A DNA stretch of 64,000 bases from Pseudomonadota bacterium (GCA_963205075.1 CAUJIU010000050.1:1-64000); one strand, 5' to 3'. Counted from the first letter of the stretch, positions 1 to 9,861 are shown. Translations and numbers: made by a program. The notes: generated by a model not told the origin, from the letters alone.

Positions 1-1206
1 ATAGACCTTGTCGTTACCAGAGCCGCCGGTGACGATGTCATTGCCGTCACCGCCGTAGATCGTGTCGTCGCCGGCGCCGCCGTCGAGGGAAACGTCGCCC
101 GCGACGGGCACCACGGTCGAGTAGTGCACGTCCGTCAGCCACAGCACCTGCGAACCGCCGGCACCGTTGGCATAGACCACCTCGATCATGTGCACGGGGC
201 CGGCAATGTTGACCAGGACCGACCCGTCGGCAGAATAGGAACTGTCGCCGCCCGGGCCCGAGGTCACGGTCTGGCCGCTGACGCTGTCATTGCCCGAGGG
301 GGTCAGCACCACCGCGACCGGGTTGCCGTTCAGGTCATAGGCGTTGACCGTGACCACATCCTGCCAGGCGCCGGTATCGACGTCGTTGATGCGGAAGCTG
401 ACATCGCTGACCGCGTCCGAATAGCCCGACCCGTTCTCGGAGCTGAAGACGATGCTGGTCGTGGCGTTGGGCCCGGAACCGCCGCCGAATTTCACCGCCG
501 ATGCGGTGCTGATCGGCTCGCCGGTCCCGACATACTGGGTCGCCGAGCTGGCCTCGACATAGGTGTTGCCGCCGTCATTGTTGAAATTGACGGTGACGTT
601 CATCTTGCCGGTGTCTTGGGTGAAACCGTTGGCGATGCTCGACCCGTCGCTGCCTTGCGCGATCCAGCTCAGATGCTCGTTGGTGACCGCAGGGGTCGAC
701 GTGGCATCGCCGTAGATGGTGTCGTTGCCATCGCCGCCATAGATCGTGTCATTGCCGCCGCCGCCGGTCAGGCGGTCGTTGCCGTCGCCGCCATGGATGC
801 GGTCGTTGCCACCGCCGGCGTCGATCGTGTCGCGACCGGTGCCGCTTTCCGAGGTGGTGGCGCCGCCATAGATGACGTTGTCGCTGCCATCGCCATTGAT
901 GGTGTTGTTGCCGCTGGTGCCATAGGTGGCGCCGTCATAACTGGGCGCGGTGGTGGCCGAAGCGGTGCTGACCAGCTCGACCTTGTAGGTCGTGGGCACG
1001 AAATAGACGTTGCCGTCGGTGCCCAGGTGATAGGTGCCGGTATCGGTGATGTTGGAGTAGGTCTGGTGGTTGTCGGCGCGCACCCCGGACCAGGTCCAGC
1101 TGCCCGCGCCGAGCGTGGAGGCAGAGTTGAAGCCGGTCGTCGGGCCGATGATGGTGTCGGCCGCGCCCAGAACGCCGTCACCGAGTTTGACCAGATAACC
1201 CTGCAT
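1..1206 (-). CDS. RTX-type calcium-binding secreted protein, N-terminal part (cut by window edge)
   Basis: The reading frame starts with ATG at 1206, preceded by a GGGTAGG-like ribosome site, and is still open at base 1, so 402 codons are visible and the C terminus is missing. Two blocks of glycine/aspartate nonapeptides of the GGxGxDxxx type (for example GGDGNDTIYGG) are encoded at about 730-830 and 1-90. Such repeats bind calcium in type I secreted proteins. Between them lies a Thr/Ser/Asn-rich segment of beta-sandwich character. There is no N-terminal signal peptide, which fits type I secretion with a C-terminal signal, though that end is not visible. Proteins of this kind in Rhodobacterales often end in a Hint domain like the one encoded at 62825-63838, but here that is only inference. 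The substrate or surface role is unknown. Confidence 0.85.
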   Translation of the reverse strand, partial: MQGYLVKLGDGVLGAADTIIGPTTGFNSASTLGAGSWTWSGVRADNHQTYSNITDTGTYHLGTDGNVYFVPTTYKVELVSTASATTAPSYDGATYGTSGNNTINGDGSDNVIYGGATTSESGTGRDTIDAGGGNDRIHGGDGNDRLTGGGGNDTIYGGDGNDTIYGDATSTPAVTNEHLSWIAQGSDGSSIANGFTQDTGKMNVTVNFNNDGGNTYVEASSATQYVGTGEPISTASAVKFGGGSGPNATTSIVFSSENGSGYSDAVSDVSFRINDVDTGAWQDVVTVNAYDLNGNPVAVVLTPSGNDSVSGQTVTSGPGGDSSYSADGSVLVNIAGPVHMIEVVYANGAGGSQVLWLTDVHYSTVVPVAGDVSLDGGAGDDTIYGGDGNDIVTGGSGNDKVY

Positions 1207-1480
1207 TTCAACCTACCCAAAGCGCGGCCTCTGCCGCGGTGTTTCAACTTGGCGTGGCCCAAGACAGGCTGCCCCAAGGGTGAGCTATCGGTCACTGGTG
1301 GCGTAACTAGGAAACAATAACGGCAAATTTGTGTTTATGGACCCAGATCGGAAATGCCGCCGCGCGTGCCGTCTCGGGCGCAGGCTGCAATTAAGGTATT
1401 AACTTCAGGTAATTGCGCAAATCTTATCGATCTGTCGCGCCGGGCCCGCCCCGTCCGGTGCGGCCGCGTGTCGCTTGACC

Positions 1481-2674
1481 TCAGGTCACCTTCTGGCGGC
1501 GCTTGTAGTCCGGCCGGTCCCAGAGCGCGCCGCCCATGACATCGGCCAGAATGGCGACCGCCGCATCGATCTCGGCCTCGCCCAGATAGAGCGGGGTGAT
1601 GCCGAAGCGCATGATGTCGGGCGCCCGGAAATCGCCGATGACGCCCCGGTCGATCAGCGCCCGCATGGCGGCATAGCCGTGCTCGAACCGGAACGAGACC
1701 TGCGAGCCGCGCGCTTGCGGGTCGCGTGGCGAGACAAGGCGCAGCGTCGGACAAGCCGCCTCGACCCCGGCGATGAACCGGTCGCTGAGCGCGATCGACC
1801 GGGCGCGCAGCGCCTGCATGTCGACCCCGTCCCAGATATCGAGCGCCGCTTCCAGCGCCGCCGAGGCCAGAACCGCCGGCGTGCCGACCCGCATCCGCTC
1901 GATCCCGGCGCCGGGGCGGTAGTCGCGGTCAAAGGCAAAGGGCGCCTCATGGCCCAGCCAGCCGGACAGGGCCGGGCGCACCTGATCGGAATGGCGCGGC
2001 GCGACATAGATGAAACCCGGGGCGCCCGGCCCGCCGTTGAGAAACTTGTAGGTGCAGCCCACCGCGAAATCGGCGCTGCATCCGGCCAGATCGACCGGGA
2101 CCGCCCCGGCGGAATGGGCCAGATCCCAGACCGTCACCACGCCGGCCGCATGGGCCTTGGCCGTCAGCGCGGCCATGTCATGCATGCGCCCGGTGCGATA
2201 GTCGACCTGCGTCAGCATCATCACCGCGATATCGGGGCCGATATGGCCGGCAACCTCGCCCGGCGGCACCACCCGCAATTCATGCCCGCGCCCCAGCGTG
2301 CGGATAAGGCCCTCGGCCATGTAGAGATCGGACGGGAAGTTGCCGCTGTCGGACAGGATCACCTTGCGGTCAGGGCGCATCTCGATGGCCGAGGCCAGCG
2401 CCTGATAGACCTTGATCGACAGCGTGTCGCCGACCACGACCTGACCGGGCTCGGCCCCGATCAGCCGCCCGATGTGGTCGCCGATCCGGCGCGGCTGCTC
2501 CATCCAGCCGGCGGCGTTCCAGCCGGTGATCAGCATCTCGCCCCATTCCTCGCCCACCACCCTGGCCATGCGCGCGGTCGCGGCCCTTGGCAGCGGGCCG
2601 AGGCTGTTGCCGTCAAGATAGATCACCCCGTCGGGCAGGTGAAACATGGCCTTGGTGGCGGCAAAGTCGGTCAT
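1481..2674 (-). CDS. kynU: kynureninase
   Basis: 397 aa, the usual size. This PLP enzyme hydrolyses kynurenine to anthranilate and alanine (and 3-hydroxykynurenine likewise) in tryptophan catabolism in the cytosol. The N terminus has the family motif YLDGNSLGPLP (residues 19-29). WDLAHSAGAVP (183-193) holds the PLP-binding aspartate, and CTYKFLNGGPG contains the Schiff-base lysine K210. The C-terminal part has RFGITPLY, typical of the family. The start at 2674 is chosen because the family begins close to this methionine; upstream the frame has no homology. It is divergent from the ICMT-like gene at 2768, with about 90 bp between starts. No kynA/kynB neighbour is visible, so regulation cannot be read here. 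Confidence 0.95.
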   Translation of the reverse strand: MTDFAATKAMFHLPDGVIYLDGNSLGPLPRAATARMARVVGEEWGEMLITGWNAAGWMEQPRRIGDHIGRLIGAEPGQVVVGDTLSIKVYQALASAIEMRPDRKVILSDSGNFPSDLYMAEGLIRTLGRGHELRVVPPGEVAGHIGPDIAVMMLTQVDYRTGRMHDMAALTAKAHAAGVVTVWDLAHSAGAVPVDLAGCSADFAVGCTYKFLNGGPGAPGFIYVAPRHSDQVRPALSGWLGHEAPFAFDRDYRPGAGIERMRVGTPAVLASAALEAALDIWDGVDMQALRARSIALSDRFIAGVEAACPTLRLVSPRDPQARGSQVSFRFEHGYAAMRALIDRGVIGDFRAPDIMRFGITPLYLGEAEIDAAVAILADVMGGALWDRPDYKRRQKVT

Positions 2675-2767
2675 GGGGTGCGGCTCCGGTTTTGTGGCAG
2701 TGTTCGGGACTTCGCGCCCTCGCGCAAGGGGGTGACAGTCGGCCTGCGCCGGTTCATGGTCGGGGCC

Positions 2768-3217
2768 ATGAAGTATCTCGACATTCCCCCTGTCTGGCTG
2801 GCCGGCGCGCTCGGCCTGTCCTGGTGGCTGGGCCAGCTGCGCCCCTTCGGGCTGAGCCTTGCCGGCGGCGTGGTCGATCTGCTGGCCGGGCTGCTGGTCG
2901 GCGGCGGCATCGTGCTGATGGCGCTGGCCGCCTACGAGATGCGGCGCAGGCAGACCACCATCATCCCGCACCGGGAGGCGGCGGTGCTGGTCACCTCCGG
3001 CATCTTCAAGCGCAGCCGCAACCCGATCTATCTGGGCGATGCGATGGTGCTGGCGGGGCTGATCCTGTACTGGAATGCGCCCCTGGCCCTGCCGCTGGTG
3101 CCGCTGTTTGTCTGGTGGATCGAGCGGCATTTCGTCATTCCCGAGGAAGACCGGCTGCGGCGCAAGTTCCGCGCCGAATTCGCCCGCTACTGCGAAAAGA
3201 CCCGGCGCTGGGTCTGA
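2768..3217 (+). CDS. isoprenylcysteine carboxyl methyltransferase-like (ICMT/PEMT) membrane protein
   Basis: 149 aa. Three hydrophobic segments (about 7-23, 35-57 and 91-118) surround a conserved cytoplasmic core: TTIIPHRE (63-70), SRNPIYLGD (83-91) and the C-terminal EEDRL plus RYC motif (126-142). These are the S-adenosylmethionine/lipid-site motifs of the bacterial ICMT/PEMT-like family, whose members methylate small lipophilic substrates or have unknown substrates. Bacteria lack prenylated CAAX proteins, so the true substrate is unknown. An alternative in-frame ATG four codons upstream (2756) is possible. It stands alone, divergent from kynU and 122 bp before pntA. Confidence 0.75.
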   Translation: MKYLDIPPVWLAGALGLSWWLGQLRPFGLSLAGGVVDLLAGLLVGGGIVLMALAAYEMRRRQTTIIPHREAAVLVTSGIFKRSRNPIYLGDAMVLAGLILYWNAPLALPLVPLFVWWIERHFVIPEEDRLRRKFRAEFARYCEKTRRWV

Positions 3218-3339
3218 GCGTTGCCATCCGGCCAGATGTCGGTGCCAACAACGCAGGAAATCCGGCTCACCTCCTTGTGAAACGACCTTGCGGCCTTTAA
3301 GCGACTCGGGATCGCAAACTGACCCGAGGGGAACGCGCG

Positions 3340-4908
3340 TTGAGAATCGGTGCACCAAAAGAGACCTTTGCCGGCGAGAACCGGGTCGCGATGACGCCGG
3401 CCTCGGCGCTCGAGTTGAAAAAGCTCGGCCATGACTGCGTGATCGAATCCGGCGCAGGCGCTGCGGCCGGGTTTTCGGATGCCAGCTATCAGGCCGCGGG
3501 CGTGGAGGTGGTCAAGACCGCCGCCGCGCTCTGGAAGGCCGCCGATATCGTGGCCAAGGTGCGCCCGCCTTCCGATGCCGAGGTCAAGCGCCTGCGCGAG
3601 GGCCAGACGCTGATCTCGTTCTTCTATCCGGCGCAGAACAAGGAGCTGATGGAGGCCGCCAACGCCAAGGGCGCCACCGTCATCGCCATGGACATGGTGC
3701 CGCGCATCAGCCGGGCGCAGAAGATGGACGCGCTGTCATCCATGGCCAATATCGCCGGTTACCGCGCTGTGATCGAGGCGGGCAACAATTTCGGCCGCTT
3801 CTTCACCGGCCAGGTGACTGCCGCCGGCAAGGTGCCGCCCGCCAAGGTGCTGATCGTGGGCGCCGGTGTCGCCGGCCTTGCCGCCATCGGCACCTCGACC
3901 TCGCTGGGCGCGATCACCTACGCCTTCGACGTGCGTCCCGAAGTGGCCGAGCAGATCGAGTCGATGGGCGCCGAGTTTGTCTATCTCGACTTCGAGGAAG
4001 CGCAGGACGGCGCGGCGACGGGCGGCTACGCGGCCCCCTCCAGCCCCGAATTCCGCGAAAAGCAGCTGGCCAAGTTCCGCGAGCTGGCCCCGGAAATGGA
4101 CATCGTCATCACCACCGCCCTGATCCCGGGGCGCGACGCGCCCAAGCTGTGGCTCAAGGACATGGTCGAGGCGATGAAGCCGGGCTCGGTGGTGATCGAC
4201 CTTGCCGCCGAGCGGGGCGGCAATTGCGACCTGACGGTGCCGGATGAAAAGATCGTCACCGCCAACGGGGTCACCATCGTCGGCTACACCGATTTCCCCA
4301 GCCGGATGGCGGCGCAGGCCTCGACGCTCTATTCCACCAATGTGCGTCACATGATGACCGATCTGACCCCGGCCAAGGACGGCGCAGTCAATCACAACAT
4401 GGAAGACGACGTGATCCGGGGCGCGACCGTGACCCATGCGGGCGCGGTCACCTTCCCGCCGCCGCCGCCCAAGATCCAGGCCATCGCGGTGCAGAAGCGC
4501 GAAAAGCCCAAGGAGCTGACCCCGGCCGAAAAGCGCGCCAACGAGCTGGCGGCCTTCCGCCAGCAGACCCGCAGCCAGGTGACGCTGCTGACCGTCGGCG
4601 CGGCGCTGCTGCTGCTGGCCGGGCTCTATGCGCCGGCGAGCTTCATGCAGCATTTCATCGTCTTCGTCCTGTCGGTGTTCATCGGCTTCCAGGTGATCTG
4701 GAATGTCAGCCACGCGCTGCACACGCCGCTGATGGCCGTCACCAACGCCATTTCCTCGATCATCATCCTCGGCGCGCTGATGCAGATCGGCTCCGGCTCG
4801 CTGTTGGTGATCGTGCTGGCGGGGCTGGCGGTGTTCATGGCCGGGATCAACATCTTCGGCGGATTCCTCGTCACCCGGCGCATGCTCGCCATGTTCCAGA
4901 AATCGTAA
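3340..4908 (+). CDS. pntA: NAD(P) transhydrogenase subunit alpha (fused form)
   Basis: 522 aa, starting at TTG with GAGGGGAA upstream; the protein begins RIGAPKE as the family does. Together with PntB it couples hydride transfer from NADH to NADP+ to inward proton movement across the cytoplasmic membrane. The NAD-binding domain I has VGAGVAGL (173-180) and the transhydrogenase signature around [14 protein letters not shown] (121-134). A proline-rich linker (372-378) leads to four transmembrane helices at about 413-431, 437-455, 466-483 and 486-510. Domain I and the first membrane domain are thus one polypeptide, as in E. coli, not split into PntAA and PntAB as in Rhodospirillum. pntB follows after 12 bases with its own ribosome site AAGGAGG. 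Confidence 0.96.
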   Translation: MRIGAPKETFAGENRVAMTPASALELKKLGHDCVIESGAGAAAGFSDASYQAAGVEVVKTAAALWKAADIVAKVRPPSDAEVKRLREGQTLISFFYPAQNKELMEAANAKGATVIAMDMVPRISRAQKMDALSSMANIAGYRAVIEAGNNFGRFFTGQVTAAGKVPPAKVLIVGAGVAGLAAIGTSTSLGAITYAFDVRPEVAEQIESMGAEFVYLDFEEAQDGAATGGYAAPSSPEFREKQLAKFRELAPEMDIVITTALIPGRDAPKLWLKDMVEAMKPGSVVIDLAAERGGNCDLTVPDEKIVTANGVTIVGYTDFPSRMAAQASTLYSTNVRHMMTDLTPAKDGAVNHNMEDDVIRGATVTHAGAVTFPPPPPKIQAIAVQKREKPKELTPAEKRANELAAFRQQTRSQVTLLTVGAALLLLAGLYAPASFMQHFIVFVLSVFIGFQVIWNVSHALHTPLMAVTNAISSIIILGALMQIGSGSLLVIVLAGLAVFMAGINIFGGFLVTRRMLAMFQKS

Positions 4909-4920
4909 GGAGGCCGGGCT

Positions 4921-6354
4921 ATGGAATTCGGATTTACAACAGCAGCTTACGTGGTTGCCGCGGTTCTGTTCATCCTCTCGCTCGGCGGTCTGTCGGGGCA
5001 GGAAAGCGCCAAGCGCGCGGTCTGGTACGGCATTGCCGGCATGGGGCTGGCGGTTGCCGCCACGCTGATCGGGCCGGGCGCGGGGCTGTGGCTTCTGTCG
5101 CTGGTGCTGGTGGTGGCGGGGGGTCTGATCGGCTATCAGGTCGCGCAGCGCGTGCAGATGACCGAGATGCCGCAACTGGTGGCGGCGATGCATTCGCTGG
5201 TCGGTCTGGCGGCGGTGTTCGTGGGCTACAATGCCTGGATCGAGATGGGCCGCGTGCTGGCGATGCCCGAGGCGGAGCGCCACGCGCTGGAAGGCTTTGC
5301 CGCCATCCTCGCCCACAAGGACCCGGTCGAGCAGACCATCCTCAAGGTCGAGGTGTTCCTTGGCGTGTTCATCGGGGCGGTGACCTTCACCGGCTCGGTG
5401 GTGGCCTTCGGCAAGCTGGCGGGAAAGCTGACCTCCAGGGCCACCAAGCTGCCGGGCGGGCATGTGCTCAACGCCGGCGCGGCTCTGGGCAGCCTGGTGT
5501 TGCTGGGGCTGTTCCTGAACGGCGCCGGCATCTGGACCCTGCTGCTGATGACGCTCCTGGCCTTCTTCATCGGCTATCACCTGATCATGGGCATCGGCGG
5601 GGCCGACATGCCGGTCGTGGTGTCGATGCTGAACAGCTATTCGGGCTGGGCGGCGGCGGCGATCGGCTTTTCGCTCGGCAATGACCTGCTGATCGTGGTC
5701 GGCGCGCTGGTGGGCTCGTCGGGTGCGATCCTGTCCTACATCATGTGCAAGGCGATGAACCGGTCCTTCATCAGCGTCATCCTGGGCGGTTTCGGCGCCA
5801 CCACCGGCCCGGCCATGGAGGTCAGCGGCGAGCAGATCGCCATCGACGCCGATGGCGTGGCCGCGGCGCTGGAGGAGGCGGATTCGGTCATCATCATCCC
5901 TGGCTACGGCATGGCGGTGGCGCAGGCGCAGCAATCGGTCAGCGAACTGACCAAGCGGCTGCGCGCCAAGGGCAAGCAGGTGCGCTTTGCCATCCATCCG
6001 GTCGCCGGGCGGCTGCCGGGGCACATGAACGTGCTTCTGGCCGAGGCCAAGGTTCCCTATGACATCGTGCTGGAAATGGACGAGATCAACGAGGACTTCC
6101 CCTCGACCGACGTGGCCATCGTCATCGGCTCCAACGACATCGTCAACCCGGCGGCGCAGGAAGATCCCAACAGCCCCATTGCCGGCATGCCGGTGCTGGA
6201 ATGCTGGAAGGCCAAGCAGGTCTTCGTCTCCAAGCGCGGGCAGGGCACCGGCTATTCTGGGATCGAGAACCCGCTGTTCTTCAAGGAGAATACGCGCATG
6301 TTTTACGGCGACGCCAAGAAGAGCCTCGACGAGTTGCTGACGCGCATTCAGTAG
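4921..6354 (+). CDS. pntB: NAD(P) transhydrogenase subunit beta
   Basis: 477 aa. The N-terminal half is a bundle of hydrophobic helices. The C-terminal domain III binds NADP(H): [10 protein letters not shown] (from residue 328), then [18 protein letters not shown], the [10 protein letters not shown] loop and [12 protein letters not shown] near the end, all hallmarks of the family. It completes the proton channel with PntA. The pair is transcribed together and followed by a strong hairpin at 6376-6400, so pntAB is probably a two-gene operon. It is a likely main NADPH source in this organism, by family knowledge. Confidence 0.97.
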   Translation: MEFGFTTAAYVVAAVLFILSLGGLSGQESAKRAVWYGIAGMGLAVAATLIGPGAGLWLLSLVLVVAGGLIGYQVAQRVQMTEMPQLVAAMHSLVGLAAVFVGYNAWIEMGRVLAMPEAERHALEGFAAILAHKDPVEQTILKVEVFLGVFIGAVTFTGSVVAFGKLAGKLTSRATKLPGGHVLNAGAALGSLVLLGLFLNGAGIWTLLLMTLLAFFIGYHLIMGIGGADMPVVVSMLNSYSGWAAAAIGFSLGNDLLIVVGALVGSSGAILSYIMCKAMNRSFISVILGGFGATTGPAMEVSGEQIAIDADGVAAALEEADSVIIIPGYGMAVAQAQQSVSELTKRLRAKGKQVRFAIHPVAGRLPGHMNVLLAEAKVPYDIVLEMDEINEDFPSTDVAIVIGSNDIVNPAAQEDPNSPIAGMPVLECWKAKQVFVSKRGQGTGYSGIENPLFFKENTRMFYGDAKKSLDELLTRIQ

Positions 6355-6375
6355 CCGGTCTGATCCGGGAAACGG

Positions 6376-6403
6376 GGGCCTCGCCGCAATGGCGGGGCCC
6401 TTT
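6376..6403. terminator. hairpin between convergent pntB and the pseudouridine synthase gene
   Basis: GGGCCTCGCC (6376-6385) pairs with GGCGGGGCCC (6391-6400) around a five-base loop, ten pairs with one G-T wobble, followed on the plus strand by TTT. It sits just after the pntB stop and touches the stop of the convergent gene, so it can serve both directions. Confidence 0.7.
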
Positions 6404-7032
6404 CACCTTCTGCGGTGCGGCTTGCCGCCGCGGTGGCCGACCTTGCGGTCGGCGCCTCCGGCGGAGGTATTTGTGCCAAAATGAAGGGGGGAGACAGCGC
6501 GGTATTCGCCCGGGGCGATGCCGTCGAGGCTCCAGTCGCCGATGCGCCAGCGCACCAGACGCAGGCAGGGCAGGCCGATGGAGGCGGTCATGCGCCGGAC
6601 CTGGCGGTTGCGGCCCTCGGTTATGGTCAGTTCGATCCAGCGGTCGGGGACGGATTTGCGGAATCGCACCGGCGGGAGTCGCGGCCAGAGCGCCGGCGGG
6701 TCGATCAGCCGGGCCATGGCGGGGCGGCAGGGGCCGTCGGCCAGCGTGACGCCATCGCGCAAGGGGGCGAGGTCGGCGTCCAGCGGGGCGCCCTCGACCT
6801 GGACGAGATAGGTCTTGGGCAGCTTGTGGCGGGGATCGGCGATGGCGGCCTGGAGCGCGCCGTCATCGGTCAAGAGCAGCAGGCCCTCGCTGTCACGGTC
6901 AAGCCGGCCTGCGGGGTAAACCCCCGGAATGTCGATGAAATCCGACAGGGTGGCGCGCGGGGTCGGGCTGCGCGCATCGGTGAATTGCGACAGCACGTCG
7001 AAGGGTTTGTTGAACAGGATCAGCCGGGACAT
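6403..7032 (-). CDS. 23S rRNA pseudouridine synthase, RsuA/RluE type
   Basis: 209 aa. It converts a specific uridine of 23S rRNA to pseudouridine. The protein starts [10 protein letters not shown] with no S4 domain, as in Rlu[18 protein letters not shown] (42-58) carries the catalytic aspartate D45, and the C-terminal core has [10 protein letters not shown]. The last 25 or so residues ([10 protein letters not shown] followed by an Arg/Lys/His-rich tail) are translated from a dispersed repeat element at 6464-6486 and its flank, so this tail is probably not part of the ancestral protein. RluE is the nearest match by length and lack of S4, but the target position cannot be proved from the sequence. 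Confidence 0.88.
   Translation of the reverse strand: MSRLILFNKPFDVLSQFTDARSPTPRATLSDFIDIPGVYPAGRLDRDSEGLLLLTDDGALQAAIADPRHKLPKTYLVQVEGAPLDADLAPLRDGVTLADGPCRPAMARLIDPPALWPRLPPVRFRKSVPDRWIELTITEGRNRQVRRMTASIGLPCLRLVRWRIGDWSLDGIAPGEYRAVSPLHFGTNTSAGGADRKVGHRGGKPHRRR
6464..6486 (+). repeat. dispersed TATTTGTGCCAAAA element, copy A
   Basis: The bases GAGGTATTTGTGCCAAAA followed by TGAAG are identical over 23 bases to copy B at 17451-17473 and similar to copies at 32684 and 35409. Here the element lies inside the 3' end of the pseudouridine synthase gene and is read in antisense as residues HFGTNTS. Confidence 0.7.
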
Positions 7033-7298
7033 GCGCAAGCGTAACCGGTCGCGCCGCGCTTGGCGACCGGGTGCGAGGCGATGGATTTCGCGCCCTTTGG
7101 CACCACTTGCGCGGTTTTCGCGACCAAGGAAAAAAAGGGCTTGAAATGAGCGCCCGCTTGGCCCAAATGCCCGCCAATAGACGCCAACGCACGCGCCTCT
7201 GGCCGCCAAGCAGTCACGCTCAACGTGTTTACGCAGCGACGGTAACGTCTCCCTTGGAACTGAGCGGTCATGTATGGCCGAGTCTACTGGAGATGCTC

Positions 7299-8468
7299 AT
7301 GACTGTTCTGCTGGCGGATGCTGCGGCATCGCGATTTCCCGTCTCTCCGCGCCTGTCGGCCTATGTGAACGCCAATGCGTTCGACCGCCCGACGCTGGTC
7401 ATCGACGTCGACCGGGTCGAGACGCAATATGCGGCGCTGAAGGCGGGGCTGGGTCATGCTGACATTCATTACGCCGTCAAGGCCAACCCGGCGCGGGAAG
7501 TGATCGCGCGGCTGGTGGCGCTGGGGTCCAACTTCGATGCCGCCTCGCGCGGCGAGATCGAGATCTGCCTGAGCCAGGGCGCGCGGCCGGACCAGATCTC
7601 GTTCGGCAATACCATCAAGCGTCCGGTCGACATCGCCTGGGCCCATGCCGCGGGTATCAGGCTGTTTGCCGCCGATGCGGATGAAGAGCTGGAAAAGATC
7701 GCCGAGCACGCGCCGGGCGCGCAGGTCTATATTCGCCTGATCGTCGAGATCAGCCAGGCAGACTGGCCGCTGACCCGCAAGTTCGGCTGCGATGGCGACA
7801 CCGCGCTGCGGCTGCTGGACTACGCCAGGGAACTGGGGCTGGAGCCGATCGGGTTCTCGTTCCATGTCGGCTCGCAGACCCGCATCGCCGATATGTGGGC
7901 GCCCTCGCTCGATGCGCTGGCCGAGACATGGCATGCCGCGCGTGCCACCGGGCATGACCTGACGCTGCTGAATATCGGCGGCGGCTTTCCGGCCTTCTAT
8001 GGCGAGGCCATCGAGGCGCCGACCGACTATGCCCGCGCGGTGATGGCGCTGGTGACCGAGCGCTTTGGGCACGTGCCGCGGATCATGGCCGAGCCGGGGC
8101 GCGGCATGGTGGCCGAGGCCGGGGTGATCGTCACCGAGGTGCTGCTGGTCAGCCGCAAGTCCGAGCGCGACATGCACCGCTGGGTCTATCTGTCGATCGG
8201 CCGCTTTTCGGGGCTGGCCGAGACCGAGGGCGAGGCGATCCGCTACCAGTTCGAGACCGCGCGCGACGGGGACCCGATGGGCCCCTGCATCATGGCCGGG
8301 CCGTCGTGTGATTCGGCCGATGTGCTTTATGAAAAGCGCCCCATGCAGCTGCCATTGACGCTGCAATGCGGAGACCGGGTGCTGATCCGCAATACCGGGG
8401 CCTATACCTCGACCTATTCCTCGGTCTGTTTCAATGGCTTCCCGCCGCTGGACGTGGTCTGCATCTAG
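7299..8468 (+). CDS. ornithine/lysine-type decarboxylase (fold type III PLP)
   Basis: 389 aa. It belongs to the alanine-racemase-fold decarboxylases that make putrescine or cadaverine from ornithine or lysine. HYAVKANP holds the PLP lysine (K61), HVGSQ and LNIGGGFP the PLP-phosphate contacts, and GPSCDSADVL the catalytic cysteine (C337) and the aspartate D338 that recognises the distal amino group of the substrate; GAYTSTYSS ends the active site. This matches eukaryote-like ODC/LDC enzymes of alphaproteobacteria rather than LysA or SpeA. The ATG at 7299 is preferred over that at 7293 because TGGAG ends six bases before it. A leader of up to 266 bp separates it from the divergent pseudouridine synthase gene. 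Whether ornithine or lysine is preferred cannot be decided. Confidence 0.9.
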   Translation: MTVLLADAAASRFPVSPRLSAYVNANAFDRPTLVIDVDRVETQYAALKAGLGHADIHYAVKANPAREVIARLVALGSNFDAASRGEIEICLSQGARPDQISFGNTIKRPVDIAWAHAAGIRLFAADADEELEKIAEHAPGAQVYIRLIVEISQADWPLTRKFGCDGDTALRLLDYARELGLEPIGFSFHVGSQTRIADMWAPSLDALAETWHAARATGHDLTLLNIGGGFPAFYGEAIEAPTDYARAVMALVTERFGHVPRIMAEPGRGMVAEAGVIVTEVLLVSRKSERDMHRWVYLSIGRFSGLAETEGEAIRYQFETARDGDPMGPCIMAGPSCDSADVLYEKRPMQLPLTLQCGDRVLIRNTGAYTSTYSSVCFNGFPPLDVVCI

Positions 8469-8577
8469 GCGTCCGGTATGCAATAGTGTGCCGCTAAACC
8501 CATAAAAACACGGGATTTTCCGGTTTACTTCGGCAATTCGCCCGCTAGGTTGACGGCGCGTCACCCAAGGCAGAGCC

Positions 8578-9858
8578 ATGAGCCCGATCAAGGATCACCC
8601 GCTGCGCTACCGGCTTGCAAACGAGCTGCATGCGCGGCCTTTCCCGGTTCTGGCGGCGCCGGGGCGTGCCGCCTATCTGGCGATCAAGAAGGACCACGAC
8701 GCCGCCGCGCGTGACAAGGATGCCGATCTCGCGCATCTGGTCGCGCTGCTGGACCGCTTTGGCGCGCCGCATCCGCAGCCTGACGCCAACCATTATTTCG
8801 GCCAGATCGGGCGGCACCAGATCAAGTGGGAAAGCCACACCGAGTTTGTCACCTATACCATTCTTGGCGAGGGGGTGGCGCAGCGCCCGTTCGATGCCTC
8901 GACCTTCGCGGTGTTTCCGCCGGACTGGCTGGCGGCCGCGCCGGGGTCGCGCCTGACCTCGGCGCTGATCCGTATCGAGACCGCGGCCGACGATACCGGC
9001 ATCCTGGACAAGGTCGATGCCTGGTTCGTGCCGGAAAGCCTGGCGCTCAGCCGGGTGCTGGATGACGATCTGGTCATCGCCGGGGATTTCCGCATCGACG
9101 AGGCGGGGCATATGCGCTTTGCCATCTTCGCCCGCCCGCAGACCGGCGAGCGGCGGATCGGGCGGGTGGTGCAGCGCATCTGCGAGATCGAGACCTACAA
9201 GACCATGTCGATGCTGGGGCTGGCGCGCAGTCAGGAGCTGGCGCCGCGCATGGCGGCGGTGAACGGGCAGCTGACGGGGCTGGTGGAGTCGATGTCGGCG
9301 GCCGAGCGCCAGCCGGCGGAAATGTTGCACGAGTTGTTGAGCATTGCCGCCGAGCTTGAGCATATCGTGGCCCGCTCGTCATTCCGGTTCGGGGCGACCA
9401 CCGCTTACGAGACCATCGTCAACCAGCGGATCGGGGTCTTGCGCGAGGCCCGTTTCGGTGGCCGGCAGACCTTTGGTGAGTTCATGATGCGCCGCTACGA
9501 CCCGGCGATGCGCACCGTCAAATCGACCGAGTCGCGGCTGCAGGCCATGTCGGACCGGGCGATCCGGGCGGGCGACCTGCTGCGCACCCGGGTCGATGTC
9601 GAGCGGTCGGCCGAGAACCAGGCGCTGCTGGCCAGCATGAACCGGCGCGCCGACATGCAGTTGCGGCTGCAACAGACGGTCGAGGGGCTATCGGTGGTGG
9701 CGATCAGCTATTACGCGGTCAACCTGGTGACCTACATGCTGCTGCCCCTGGCCGAGGCGCAGCACTGGCCCAAGGCGGTGGTGACGGCGGCGCTGACGCC
9801 CCTGGTGCTGGGCGCGGTCTGGCTGATGGTGCGGCGGATCCGGCGCCACCTCGCCTGA
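8578..9858 (+). CDS. DUF3422 family membrane-anchored protein
   Basis: 426 aa. I recognise the family from the N terminus (HPLRYRLANELHARPFP), the long soluble region with the LGxGVAQRPFD-like middle, and the helical segment before the membrane part. Two transmembrane helices close the protein (about 371-390 and 400-418), followed by a basic tail RRIRRHLA, so the large N-terminal part is probably cytosolic and membrane-tethered. No enzymatic motif is visible and the function is unknown. It follows the decarboxylase by 109 bases in the same direction, and an imperfect hairpin around 8492-8528 may separate or lead into it. Confidence 0.85.
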   Translation: MSPIKDHPLRYRLANELHARPFPVLAAPGRAAYLAIKKDHDAAARDKDADLAHLVALLDRFGAPHPQPDANHYFGQIGRHQIKWESHTEFVTYTILGEGVAQRPFDASTFAVFPPDWLAAAPGSRLTSALIRIETAADDTGILDKVDAWFVPESLALSRVLDDDLVIAGDFRIDEAGHMRFAIFARPQTGERRIGRVVQRICEIETYKTMSMLGLARSQELAPRMAAVNGQLTGLVESMSAAERQPAEMLHELLSIAAELEHIVARSSFRFGATTAYETIVNQRIGVLREARFGGRQTFGEFMMRRYDPAMRTVKSTESRLQAMSDRAIRAGDLLRTRVDVERSAENQALLASMNRRADMQLRLQQTVEGLSVVAISYYAVNLVTYMLLPLAEAQHWPKAVVTAALTPLVLGAVWLMVRRIRRHLA

Positions 9859-9861
9859 CGG

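Noticed and set aside
3275..3301. TTGTGA and TTTAAG as a promoter for pntA.
   Set aside because: Spacing is only about 15 bases and both boxes are weak; the 122-bp gap surely holds a promoter but I cannot place it.
3736..6024. Very long open frame on the minus strand across pntA and pntB (over 700 codons).
   Set aside because: It is antisense to two certain genes, rich in His/Arg/Gln/Gly with no family resemblance. Long antisense frames are expected in GC-rich DNA with third-position bias.
7143..7172. TTGGCCCAAATG stretch as a fifth copy of the dispersed element.
   Set aside because: Only part of the core matches and the GAAG end and GC-rich flank are missing.
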